This document shows, piece by piece, positions 1 through 11,021 of a stretch of DNA of 64,000 nt. The notes under the pieces were generated by a model, which did no database searches, was not told the DNA's origin, and saw only the letters and a list, made by a program, of their open reading frames with translations. Numbering within the stretch: the stretch's first letter is position 1; every line of letters starts with the position of its first letter. The translations under genes were made by a program, and so were the position numbers. The DNA is from Vespula vulgaris (Eukaryota > Arthropoda > Insecta > Hymenoptera > Vespidae), in NCBI RefSeq assembly GCF_905475345.1, contig NC_066591.1, forward strand, positions 8,863,001 to 8,927,000, in the 5' to 3' direction.

Positions 1-597
1 AATGAATGTCTCATGCCTTTTGCTCCAGCAGCTAAAAGTAAGCTCGCCATTGAACAAGCTTGTCCTACGCACCATGTTGCAACAGGTGGTAGGACATATT
101 GCATAGTATCATAAATACCCAGTCCTGCTGTCACACTTCCGCCAGGTGAATTAATATACATATGAATAGGATTTTTACTACTCTCTGATTGAAGAAAAAG
201 TAATTGAGCTATAACTACTGAGGAAACATTATCTGTAATCTATTAAAAAAAGATAGATTAGTTTTTATTAGATTACAAATAAGAATTATGATTTTAATCA
301 TATGTTTATATATATATTCCATAATGAGAAATAAATATTACCGGACCCATAAGACATATTATTCGTTCTTTTAAAAGACGAGAATAAATATCATATGCAC
401 GTTCTCCTCTTCCACTTTGTTCAACTACGACAGGTACAAAATTTAAATAACGCATGCTTAGTTGTTGACCATAACCCTATTTTAAAAATACACATCAATT
501 AAATCTATTCTATTTTTTGTTTTTTATTATTATTTTAAAGACCATTACAATATATACGTACAGTAATCCGTAATAAGTTATTTATTTTTTGCAACAT
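1..597 (-). CDS. ClpP: ATP-dependent Clp protease proteolytic subunit, mitochondrial (partial, 5' part)
   Basis: Serine peptidase of the mitochondrial matrix; 14-mers pair with the ClpX unfoldase to degrade misfolded proteins. Three exons are visible on the minus strand: 597-562 (start codon and a 12-residue leader, donor gtacgt), 476-342 and 239 to beyond position 1; both junctions are phase 0. The protein shows the family block EQSGRGERAYDIYSRLLKER, the oxyanion-hole region around NSPGG, and the catalytic serine in GQACSMAS. The catalytic histidine and aspartate lie off the left edge. The leader exon is short and was chosen because it is the only in-phase upstream ATG followed by a good donor; it is basic and hydrophobic, as expected for mitochondrial import. 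Head to head with TMEM223. The family call is certain; the first exon is likely. Confidence 0.93.
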
Positions 598-1378
598 TTC
601 CACAAGTTTATTTATTAATTATATTTTTTTATCTATAATCGTTGATTATGTTCATTAGTTATTTTTTATTAATATTGAATACATTAACACCTAAAAAATA
701 AATGTTAAATACCTACATTTTAATACAACATAATATCGAGCTACAAATTTAATTAAAGAATATTACCTTTGGTAACGAAACGTATCCACAACGTTAAGTT
801 GAAATTATTTGACAAACAATAATAAAATAAACAATATAGAAAAATGACATAGAAATGAATGACCTGATTCTTTTAGGTTATGTTTTGGATGGTTCGTATT
901 ATTGTAAAAATATTATTAGAAGAGTAGTCGGTAAGAAATGTGTTACCAGTTGTAGATCATAAAGAAGTAATATGTTGTATTATTATAACTGACAGAACTA
1001 AATTATGTGTATTATATTAAACATCTTTTTTCAAAAGTATTTTATATTCCTGCTATAAATTACAATTTAGTAATATTTAAATATTTCATTTTTAAAAGAG
1101 ATAAAACAGTTTTACTACATAAGTAATATAGACTATACAATTTAATAGTAGATGGCAATATTGTCAAATATTATGCAATTTATAAATTGATTGAGAAGAT
1201 TTTTATAACAAATTAATATAAATTTACAATGTAATTAAAATGAAATAATATTGACTTACGTTTTTTAATTACTTTTACTTATATATGTGTATGTGTGTAT
1301 GTGTCTATATATATAATAATAATTATTATTATACAAATATATGAAGTTATACATCGATACGTGTATCTACCTAGAATA
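598..1378. promoter_or_regulatory. Divergent intergenic region between ClpP and TMEM223
   Basis: About 780 bases separate the two start codons, so both promoters probably lie here. No TATA box or initiator stands out from the AT-rich background. A 35-codon open frame on the plus strand near 854-960 has no recognisable product. A short TATATGTGTATGTGTG run sits near 1,280. Confidence 0.4.
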
Positions 1379-2366
1379 ATGTTATTATTTATCAAAAGTA
1401 ATTCAATTACTAAATTATTGGTAAATTCATTAAAATCATCTCATATACTTTCACAAAAACGCACTGTGTACAAACCTAGTTTATTACTACGTAAAATATT
1501 TGAGAAATCAAGGTATTTTAAAGTTTCTTGTTTAGGTTAATTATTATTGACTTATAACTTATTACATTACTGGAAATTATATATACTTATAGAATAAATA
1601 ATGTAAAAAGACAATTATGGACATCACGTTTAATAATACGACATAACCAAACACTATCATGGGATATAAAGACTAATCTAGCAAATAATGTTATTTTGTA
1701 TAAATACGAAAGTGGCAAATACATGTTTGTTCACATATTTGGCCTATGTAACATCGTTGCTTGGTTATATTTATTTTGCTATTGGTATAAAGATTTATAT
1801 CGTAATTTAAGGACCATATCATTTAAACAATTTTTAGAGGATAATTATCCTATTCTTTCAGTCTTTCTTTTAACAACATTTTCAGGTATATATAACAGTT
1901 ATTAAATATAAAAGATGCAACAAATTTATACATATATAATCTATTATTAAAAATACTAAATTATATTTATCTATTTCAGGACCACTTTTCTATGGATTAG
2001 CTTGGTTTTTTACTTCACGTATGGTTAAGTGTATAATTTTACATAAAGGAGGCAAATATATTAGTTTTATCACTAATCATCTACTAAAAAGCAGAAATAC
2101 TATAACTGTTCCTATAGAAAAGGTAGGAATAAATCTTATAAAAAATAATTAATGATGATCTGTATTCTATGCATATATTTATATATAAAAAAATATCAAT
2201 AACATTCAATATTTTCAAGGTATATGCAATACAATCGAGAACTGATAAAAGAGGTGTATATACATCAATTAAAATAGAACCCTATAAGATGTATTTTTTG
2301 ATTGATAAACGTGGCAGGTATATAAATGGGGATCTGTTTGATCGTGTGGTTGTATATCAAAAATAG
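1379..2366 (+). CDS. TMEM223: TMEM223-like mitochondrial inner-membrane protein
   Basis: Known in humans as a mitochondrial inner-membrane protein that binds newly made COX1 and helps cytochrome c oxidase assembly. Four exons: 1379-1512, 1593-1885, 1980-2122 and 2220-2366, all GT-AG with matching phases (2, 1, 0), giving 238 residues and a TAG stop. The N-terminus (about 45 residues) is basic and free of acidic residues, like a mitochondrial presequence. Two hydrophobic segments follow, around residues 90-110 and 132-150. The C-terminal third has the family features: a basic HKGGKY-type stretch, a TVPIEK segment, then YFLIDKRGRYINGDLFD close to the end. The first-exon ATG is the first one in frame with a good donor. 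ClpP lies divergently upstream; a mariner relic lies just downstream. Confidence 0.85.
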
Positions 2367-2410
2367 TATGGTAGAATAATGACAATAAAATTTTTATAAA
2401 AATTATAATG

Positions 2411-2880
2411 CATTGGAAAAAAAGTTTCTTCATATTTTAAAGCAAAAGTAAAACAAGTTTTTTTATGTATCAAATGAAGTTTATCACATCAAATATATGC
2501 TGTTTTAATCGATCACTTTTTGCTATTTTTGAGATAAAATCATAATTTCATCATTGTAGAATTTCTGTTTTCTGAACAAAAAACTCGGACAAGTGATTTT
2601 CATAAACCTCTTTTAAAGCTAGTTTTATACTGTTAAAAGAATTTTGCAAGGACAAAAATAAATGGTAATCTGATGGTGCAAGGTCAGGACTATACAGTGA
2701 ATATATCAAAATTTCCCAGGCAAGCTCTCTCAATTTTTGATGGATCACCAATATGTGGGGTCTGGCGTTGTCATGATGGAATTAACACATGCAATTATTA
2801 TAAATGTAATTAATATTACCAGAGTTATATGATCATAATGTCATCTGCTGGGAGAATACGAAGAAACTTTTTCCCCTAAT
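2411..2880 (-). mobile_element. Internally deleted mariner element with transposase C-terminal remnant
   Basis: Imperfect inverted ends GGAAAAA(AA)GTTTCTTC(A/G)TATT lie at about 2413-2437 and 2855-2879. Between them, on the minus strand (2788-2551), is a mariner transposase fragment: HDNARPH, then a block ending in YSPDLAPSDYHLF, which contains the third catalytic aspartate region of the DD34D family. About 500 bp remain of a family that is normally about 1.3 kb, so the first three quarters of the transposase are missing. The reading frame ends in stops after about 75 residues. It cannot move by itself. Confidence 0.85.
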
Positions 2881-3221
2881 AACAATACATTAATCAGTAA
2901 CCTTTGATGTAGTAGTTATATTTCTATCAGTATATTTTTAGAAATACAAATACAAAATAAATAAAATCTTTTAAATATAAGAAATGTATAAAAATCTCTG
3001 ATGCATCTATACCTTATTATTAACAATGTCAGTATATGCAAATATATATAAAGAGTATCATGTTTTATTGCACCAGTATTAACATATTTTAATTGATTAA
3101 TTGTTGTTTATGAAATTATACATAATTATTTGGTTTTTCTTTCAATATATATGCATTATATACATTGAATTGCATTATTGTTATATATATGCATGTTGTT
3201 ATTTAATAGCTTTTCAAATTT

Positions 3222-4338
3222 TCAATATCTCTGTCTATCATAGTATTTGCCTGAATATTTACTGTAGCGGTCACTATATCCATCTTCTTGATATTTGTCT
3301 TCAGCCTTATAAAAGACTTCAGGTGCTGATCCAACTTGTTTTTGCCAATAACGTGTCCAATAGAGATCTTCTGGATTTATATCATGTGGGTGTTTAGCAT
3401 TTTTGAATACATGTACACAATATACAAGGCTTCCTATCAATGTTAAGAATCCAAAAACAAGAAAAACTATACCTAAAATCCTAGAAAACAGTACATTATA
3501 TTATTATATAGACTCATAATTAGAAACATATACATACAATGATTTGCTTACCATACAACCAATGGTTGAAAGAATTGTATCACTATAACAAAACCCAAAG
3601 TTACAAGGATTAAACCAAGATTCAAAAGTAACATCAGACAACAGATTCCTTTTGTATTTGGACAAAAAGGATTAGGTGTTGACATGGTTTCTATAATAAT
3701 ACCATCTTTTCTTGAAGTTTGTGTCTTAACTGTTGATATTCCTGATCTTCCGGAACCATAACTATAGTGACTAGGAGCTCGATGATCCATTCTAGAACTT
3801 GGTGCAAGGCTATGGTGGGATCCACGGCTATTGATAAAGAATGATTTTTTATCCAGAATATAATTATCCCTATTTTGGTATTCATTATAATTAATATAGT
3901 TATAATGTGCATTGATATAAAACCTTATTTCTGAAGTTGTTCTATAAGCAGCACTTGTAACATATATGTCCGAACCATTGTCACAGATACTACCATGTGA
4001 TGCACTTTTATTAAACGGATGTCGAGATGGACCAGAAAATATAGATCCATGACCATTTTGTACACTTTGCGATCTTCTCTCCTCACCTTGATCATACTTC
4101 TCTTTACGATTTTTTCTTGTTGGTATAACTGGTTTTACCTATAAAAATGTATATAATCTTTTTATTTTAACCCAAAGATTATAGTTACATATAAAATTAC
4201 CATTGTAGTATGATCATTGGCCACAATGTATTCCGACATAGTGCGATCCGAAGGAGCACGCTGACTTTCTTCTCCATCTGTCAAATAATCACGATTCATA
4301 CTGCCATGGTAACCTAAATATCTTGATGTATGAGTCAT
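3222..4338 (-). CDS. Unnamed two-pass transmembrane protein with soluble, serine/tyrosine-rich N-terminus
   Basis: Not recognised by name. Three exons on the minus strand, 4338-4201, 4138-3552 and 3480-3222, with consistent phases 0 and 2, give 327 residues and a clean stop. Residues 1-190 are hydrophilic, rich in Ser, Tyr, Asn and Arg, with a basic stretch at the start of exon 2 (PTRKNRKEK). A cysteine motif (NPFCPNTKGICC) precedes two hydrophobic helices of about 20 residues, roughly residues 218-240 and 243-262, joined by a very short turn across the last intron. A conserved-looking tail follows with HPHDINPEDLYW and a Tyr/Lys-rich end. Both termini therefore lie on the same side of a membrane, probably the cytosol. 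No signal peptide is seen. A real gene by splicing and composition; function unknown. Confidence 0.75.
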
Positions 4339-7210
4339 ATTGATCTTTTTTATAGTTTTTTTAATAACTTATATTTTTATAAATTGGTTTGTCAATTTTT
4401 TCTTCCCTTTTACCAACGGCCAAAATCATAATAAAAAGTATGATCGATCCTAACGTAAAAGAGAATTTAAACAAATTTTGATATTTAAATGTTCTTTTGA
4501 GTAAATAAAAAATACTTACTGTTAACATTAACGCAGAGTATATAAATTATTTTTATAACATTGTAAGCCTTGAGATAAGTTGATTTAATTTATTAGACAA
4601 TATCTTTTTTATTATTCTAGAACAAAAGAAATTTATATAAAGAATTATATCAGAATAATTTATTATATATAATAGTGGATTATATATATTTATTATTATT
4701 ACTAATTTCTAGAAAGTAACATTTCTCAGTTTTATATTTCAATACGTGAATACATAATGTCTTCATCATTGTTCCGTTTCATAATAACAGATAATTAAAA
4801 AAAGTAATCATGAAAACTGTCATATTTTCAAACGTAGGTGTATGTATTGTATTTTATTCACGCATCAAATACTAATTTGGTATGATGATGTCATTTAAAA
4901 AGGTTGCGTACGACATCCTCGACAGGTAATAGCGATCACAAAAATCTTTTATCGATGATTGTTATTATTTATTATATGTTAAAATCATATATAATTTCGC
5001 AATATTTTATCGTCGTAATACAAAATTTTATTATTATTGAAATAAAATTTTGTTGCGAAAAATACAATGAAATTTTTGATTATCAATATTTCAATATTAA
5101 ATAATGTTTATTAATATTCAAATATTTTCAATTTTCATTCTAAAAAAATTTGTTTTTGTAAAAATATGTTAATTTTTAATAAGAGTCAAAATCCTTTGCG
5201 CATGCGCAATACATCATATTGCCATACTACTGGATCGTAATTTTGATGAAACCACTTGTTGCTTTATCGAAAACAAATTTTATGTGGAAAGAATATTTAT
5301 AGCTGGATATTAACCAGGGACATGTGTAATTCTAAATATAAATATATAGAAAAATACGAAAGATATGTAGTATTAATAGATGTCTCATGTAAAGCAGGTG
5401 TTTATTACTTATTGTACTTTCTATTTGTAGTAGTCGATAGTATCAATTATTGTTTCAAAACAAGTTCCATAAGTATTTTACATAATTTAAAATATATATA
5501 TTTTTTTATATTATATTCTCAAAATATTTTATTTTGAAATGTATTCATCAACTTACTTTTGATCTAATATACGTTTTATCCCCTTATTATCATAGGAATG
5601 CACTAGATAAAATGTTTTCCAAGTAGTCAAAAGTTCTTGATTTCACAAATATTAATAATATTTTCATGCAGTTTGATATCTTATAGACTCGAGAAACGTA
5701 TATTGTGAGTACGCTAAGAAACGTCTTTTTATCCTCAACATTTTCTTATTCGACATGAAACAATTAGTTCACATCGAGTTAACTACGCTGTAACGCGAAT
5801 GAAGGTGTACAAACGCTTCACTGACTCTCGTACTACTACTACTAGTGGAGAGAATGGTGTGTCAAAGCGAAAGGTGCATTCATCGCGGTTTAGTCTTCAA
5901 AGACACTTCTGCAGCGCCTTTAAAAGGTAAGGTAAGGCCAACTGCTTTCGCGCATTTATAATATTCAGTAAGTATCTACGTGATGAACAATCCCTTTTTA
6001 AGAAAGAATAACTATAGAATACTGTAATTCCTAAGAAAAATCAAAAAGGAAAGATATTTATTTTGTTTCTTTGTTTAATTAAAAAAAAAAACTTTTAAGT
6101 AAAAGAATTTTTTAATTAAATACGTTATTTTTAAAAAATATCTACATTCCTTATTATTTTATATTATTTTATATTTCTTATTGTAATAAATATAAAATTT
6201 GTTTATACCTACATACATTTAGATAACAATATATCTTTATATATTTAATAAACATTTTTATAAATTGCACGTTCAAATTGTTTGTTTTTAATGTAAGAAT
6301 CATTCTGCAATTAATTTTAATAATATATTTATTCTTATATATGTTAATTTTTTTATTGTGTATAGTTTAATAAAATTTTTATTATATTAAATTTGAAATA
6401 AAGGAAACAATATTAAGCCATATTTATAGATAAACCTTATTATAAAATAAATAATTTGATAGTAAAGTTAAAAACAATATAAATTCTACAATTTCTCAAT
6501 TGTTTATACAATTTATACGATTATTATACATTTTCTTATTTTTTTTTAATATTTTACATTATTATGATTTGAAATTTATTTTCGAAGTAAATTACCAATA
6601 ATAATAAGAAATTATTTTTATTAACCAATCAAACAAATTTATGTGAACGTAGACGTATTTCTATTGGTGGGAACTTAAATTCAAGAAAGGATCGCGTTTT
6701 GTAGACTATATACGCTTGAGACGCTGATATCTTTCGTTTGTGGCATTTAATGTTTTTTTTTATTAAGTAATTTAGTTTATATATATTATTTAATAATATT
6801 ATAATTCTGTTAAATGTATTTGTTAAAGGATTCTGTTATCTGAATTCTTTGATAGCTATTACAGTATAAATATATCACGTAAGTCATTCACAAAATTGAT
6901 TATAATAACATGACATTTATTATTAAAATATAAAATGTTTTATTAAAAAAAAACCTTGTATGTATAATAAATTTTATTGGAATTATTTCTTATAGAACGT
7001 TCAATTAAAGAATGATCATTTTTTATTTACGGAAGTTTTAGGTTATTTACTTCTGACTTCGCGCCAAAATTAAACATCAAATTTGCTAACCTTAGGGATA
7101 TTGTTAACGTGAACAAATCTAGATAAATATCTTTTTGATTTAACAGAAAAATTTTTTGTTGTACTTCCTATATACATTAATTAGATTTTTATGTAAATGA
7201 AGGATGTAAG
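4339..7210. other. Intergenic region upstream of SSNA1
   Basis: Mostly AT-rich DNA without recognisable genes. The open frames at 4904-5104 and 5256-5537 are biased to Ile, Tyr and Asn, as random AT-rich frames are. The exception is a GC-richer stretch at about 5,690-5,960, listed separately. A CCAAT-like box pair (aaccaatc near 6,622; attggtggg near 6,662) lies about 550 bases before the SSNA1 start. Confidence 0.4.
5799..5926 (+). other. Possible orphan 5' exon in a GC-richer island
   Basis: Within AT-rich surroundings, positions about 5,750-5,960 are clearly richer in G and C. An ATG at 5799 opens 42 codons without a stop (start MKVYKRF, then Thr4, then a basic Ser/Lys/Arg-rich stretch) and the frame runs into a strong donor, AAAAG followed by gtaaggtaagg at 5927. 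The frame is also open upstream of the ATG. I could not find a following exon before SSNA1, so it may be a first exon of a gene with a distant partner, a non-coding first exon, or chance. Confidence 0.25.
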
Positions 7211-7855
7211 ATGTCCCAGCACGGTGCTGCACTGCAAACATATAATCAAGAATTAGTAAAATGTAAGTTATTTTTTATTGGAATTAGATATATATCATTT
7301 ATTTTTCTTTCATGATTAGGTTTGTTTAGATATGTTAATGCATCCTTTTTAAAGGAGTAAATTTTTATGTAATATTATTAATATATGGGTATATATAACA
7401 TATCTGTCATATTTTTTCAATACTTTTTTTGAAACTTTTTCAAGGTTTGGAAGAAATGAAGTTGAGGCGAGCGGAACTGCAAACACAAATTGAATCGCAA
7501 GAAGAAGAGAAAAATAATCTACAGAGGGAAATAGAGAAAATGTCGCATAAACTTACACGATTAAATGATAGCCTTGCTAAAAGAGTAGCTGTTAGAAATG
7601 AATATGACAGAACTATTGCAGATACTGAAACAGCATATATGAAAGTAAGTTATATTTATTTACAACATTCTGTATTGATTATTTTGTATATATGTGTAAT
7701 AATGTGTGCATTATTGTGTAATAATGCATACTATATAATTATTTTAGATTTTAGAAAGTTCTCAATTGTTACTTAATATGATAAAAAGAGAAGCTACAAA
7801 TTTAGATCAATCTTTAGTGAAGGCCAGTATGGATAAGCAACAATTTAGACAATGA
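7211..7855 (+). CDS. SSNA1: SSNA1/NA14 homologue, centriole and microtubule coiled-coil protein
   Basis: SSNA1 (Sjogren syndrome nuclear autoantigen 1) is a small self-assembling coiled-coil protein at centrioles and basal bodies; the human protein forms fibrils and helps microtubule branching. Three exons, 7211-7262, 7445-7644 and 7748-7855, with phases 1 and 0, give 119 residues, the same length as the human protein. The N-terminus MSQHGAALQTYNQELVKC is near-identical to the family pattern. Residues 20-105 form one long coiled coil rich in Glu, Lys, Arg and Leu, with the conserved block RNEYDRTIADTE and ILESSQ near the end. The start was taken at 7211, not the in-line ATG at 7197 (the latter is followed by a stop). 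The AT-rich sequence just after the stop contains AATAAA-like signals. Confidence 0.95.
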
Positions 7856-8629
7856 TGAAATAAAAATATCAATAAATTTTGTAGAATGTATTTATTAAAA
7901 CATTCACATTATATTATCTATTAAAGAAATTGATCTACCAGTTTGTAACAAGTACAAAATTGTAAATATTTTCTATAAGATAATAGATTATTTTGTAATT
8001 ATACATTATACTGAAATATTGATAATTGTACAAATTTTTCATAATCTATTTATAAATACAATAATGTACATTATTATATATATCTTGTCATATGGTGTAT
8101 GGTCATTTAAATAGGCATCATTTTCATAGGAATATTTTTTCATTACTAAAAATTGCAAATAAATGTACTTAGGAATATAATGATGATGTAATAGTTTGTA
8201 AGAATTTTAATTTATATCTAATATTAGTCAATTATCGAAATTAATTCGTATTACTTTAATTTTCCTATTATAAACTATTGTTCTGTATTACATAAAAATT
8301 GACCAAAGATTGTGTATAAGTATATTTTATATTTGTAGAAATTTCTGTAATAATACTATTTATACCATATTTAATATTTCATTCTTTGTAATTATATTGA
8401 GTGCAATCTACAATATAATAATAGCAATACATAATTTAAAAGTTAATAATATTCTTATATGTTTTTATCAAGGTCTTTTTTTTTATTTGTATTGACAAGT
8501 ACAGGAATATACCATTAATGCAGATCAATATTTGCAAATAATAATAAGAAATGTCTTTTTTAATGAAAATGATAATATTAAATTGAATTAAGTTTTCATA
8601 TCCCCTGTAAAAATTATTTTACATATAGT
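7856..8629. other. Convergent intergenic region, SSNA1 and brainiac 3' ends
   Basis: Holds the 3' untranslated regions of two convergent genes. AATAAA signals occur right after the SSNA1 stop (about 7,858-7,875). The open frame 8310-8495 has the composition of random AT-rich DNA. Nothing else was seen. Confidence 0.5.
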
Positions 8630-10111
8630 TTATGCATTTCCAAGAGCTTTTTGTTCGTTCCAAATTTGCAATAATTCATTAGGATCTCCATATCCATGAG
8701 AAGTGATTACATATTTGTAATTGAATTTTGTATAATCTTTTTTATAAAAATGAAATTCTTCACAATGGAATGGTTCTATATCAGCTTTTTTAGCTACTAG
8801 ACCCAAAAAAATGTCATCGAATTTAAAGTGTTTTGTATAAAAACTTGTATAATACATATCCAAGAGAGCTTCTCGTGAAATTATATATGCACCAGCAGTA
8901 ACATATGGTGGCCATAAATGATAAGGATATTCTTCCAATGAAACATACCACTTCGATGATTTATGACGATGCGGAGAAGAAACAAATACAAAACCTGCAA
9001 ATAATCTAACATCTTCTGGAAGTTCAAAATCAAATACTTGTCTTTTCTTACGAATTGGTGATTCTATTTCATCATAAATATATAATGATGATATATTTTC
9101 AAAAATTCTTTTCTCCTTCACATTGTTATTTACTTTTGTAAGTACATCTTGAGCATCTTTGCTATTATTTAAAATTGTAGTTACCTGGTTTTCTATACTA
9201 TAGTTTTGATTATTAATATTTTCCTGAGTAGAAGAGGAAACTTCAGGTAATTGTATTAATTCTGCATTGGAAGACAACTCTTCTCTAATATAGATATTTG
9301 TATCGGATATATATTCTGTATTCAAATAATTCATTTCATTTTCTTCGTTTAACAAATTTGATATATGTGAGAAATTTATTTTTGATACATATGGATATCT
9401 TATTTCTCTTTTTTGAGAAATCTTTTTTGGTTCTTTTAAATAATCTGGATAATTAGTGGGATTCCTTATAAATCTTAAAACATTTTTGACTGAAACATAC
9501 ATATCGTCGTCAACAAACATATAAAATTTGGAATTAGAGCAATATTTTACTGCCCATTTAAAACCCATCATTGTTTTTATAGTATTATTATAATATGTAT
9601 CTATAAAATTTGCTTGTACAATGTCTTTGTATTTCATTGCTTCCAGTTTTATTTTAGCTTGTAGTTCTTCATTGTCTTGATGAATACCTAATAGGAAAAC
9701 TGTTCTCGATGGAACATCGAAAAACCTTTTTTCAAATCCCCATGAATTTCGTATTGCTATCCTTCTATCAAAATTCTGTACAGCTGATTTAATTATATAT
9801 ACTACACGAAACTTACTATGCTCGGTTTCTACACATTTTTCTTCATTATTATATAGAAAAGAATAATTATATACATTAATTGGATCAACAGCAGGTTTTT
9901 GATTATATCTTAACGCATTTACAAAGTCATGTATGTCGCCATTATAAGGATAAACAAAATGTTTATCATAGGTAACTTCAAACATATGAGTAAATGCTCC
10001 AAAATAATTTAAGAGCATAATAAAACTAATAGAAAGAATAATGTATTTAAAGTTGAACTTTGATATGAGCTTAAAACTCACGCGATAACAAGGACGTAAT
10101 AAATAATACAT
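8630..10111 (-). CDS. brn: Brainiac-type beta-1,3-N-acetylglucosaminyltransferase with large insertion
   Basis: Golgi type II membrane enzyme of family GT31; fly Brainiac adds GlcNAc to mannosyl-glucosylceramide, after Egghead, in making arthropod glycolipids needed for epithelial patterning. Single exon, 493 residues. A short cytoplasmic tail precedes a signal anchor at about residues 22-42, then a block like fly Brainiac (MFEVTYDKHF, DPINVYNYSF). Catalytic features: IRNSWG (121-125), the metal-binding DDD at 201-203, KWYVSLEEYP and PPYVTAGAYI, and FKFDDIFLG. Fly Brainiac is about 325 residues; the extra length is a Ser/Asn/Glu/Ile-rich, low-complexity insertion at about 218-365, between the DxD strand and LFAGFVF. 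The insertion ends in RKKR. Ortholog assignment rests on the N-terminal and stem block, which other GT31 enzymes lack. Confidence 0.93.
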   Translation of the reverse strand: MYYLLRPCYRVSFKLISKFNFKYIILSISFIMLLNYFGAFTHMFEVTYDKHFVYPYNGDIHDFVNALRYNQKPAVDPINVYNYSFLYNNEEKCVETEHSKFRVVYIIKSAVQNFDRRIAIRNSWGFEKRFFDVPSRTVFLLGIHQDNEELQAKIKLEAMKYKDIVQANFIDTYYNNTIKTMMGFKWAVKYCSNSKFYMFVDDDMYVSVKNVLRFIRNPTNYPDYLKEPKKISQKREIRYPYVSKINFSHISNLLNEENEMNYLNTEYISDTNIYIREELSSNAELIQLPEVSSSTQENINNQNYSIENQVTTILNNSKDAQDVLTKVNNNVKEKRIFENISSLYIYDEIESPIRKKRQVFDFELPEDVRLFAGFVFVSSPHRHKSSKWYVSLEEYPYHLWPPYVTAGAYIISREALLDMYYTSFYTKHFKFDDIFLGLVAKKADIEPFHCEEFHFYKKDYTKFNYKYVITSHGYGDPNELLQIWNEQKALGNA

Positions 10112-11021
10112 TTTAATACAATTCTGATTTTAAAAGAATGCTCTTACATATTACAATATATAAGGTACTATAAGTCTTTGTTGTTTGTAAAATAACATAT
10201 CTATAAAAAAAATTAAAATAATTCTATTAATATATTTGTTTCCTTTATAAGTTGTAAAAGAATAGTAAATACTTACAATTCTGATTTTACAAAGCAATGA
10301 TCTATAAGTTAAAATCAAATAACAAGCAATAACATAGTGATGGTTTATTTGATTATTGCATTTTTGATGTTTGCCTGCTGAAATATATTTTTATTAATAC
10401 TGGGTAAGTTTTTAATTGGCACTATAGTAATTTTAATAGGCAAATAGTAGGAATTCTATATGGCACTAATGTGTTGATATTCCACGTGAGTCGATCACAA
10501 CATTTGAAAACAATAAATTCGTTGACATACATTGATACCGATTAAGAATGACAATATAACCTTTTTCACGTACACAATTTTGCATTAATTTTTTAAATCG
10601 ATCACATCACAAAATAAATTCTTTATTGTTTGTTATTTTCAATTTTTTTCGAACAGATATCAATTGAATTATAAATTAATTGAATTACAATCGAAACAGT
10701 ATCGATATTGAATATTGAAATTTATGTATATATTTTATTTTGATATGTGATTTCGATTCTCGAATTTAAATTTATTTATAAATTTAACAAAAAATTTATT
10801 GATAAATTGAACATTTTTATTTATAATTATAAGTTCATGTTAAATCAATATCTTTTTAGACTACAATATTGGAAAAGAAAAGTTATTACAAATTTAAAAA
10901 AATTTCTTAAAAGCAGTGAAATTCAACTGAAGTTGTTAAGAAATTCGTAATGTCTTTTTGTACAATGAATTTTACTAATAATTACTAAAAGAAATTTCCA
11001 TTAAAAAAAAAGAAAAAGAAA
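10112..11021. promoter_or_regulatory. Divergent intergenic region between brainiac and the 11,022 gene
   Basis: AT-rich DNA carrying the promoters of two divergent genes. A perfect E-box, CACGTG, sits at about 10,482-10,487 in the sequence ccacgtgagtcgatcac. Minus-strand acceptor-like sites suggest a 5' untranslated exon of brainiac may lie here, but none can be fixed. The frame at 10747-10950 is AT-rich noise. Confidence 0.35.

Noticed and set aside
740..790. Alternative first exon for ClpP ending at CCAAAG/gtaata
   Set aside because: In the needed frame there is a stop upstream and no ATG, while the exon at 597-562 supplies ATG, leader and matching phase.
854..961. 35-codon frame between ClpP and TMEM223
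   Set aside because: No recognisable protein or splice partner, and of a length expected by chance.
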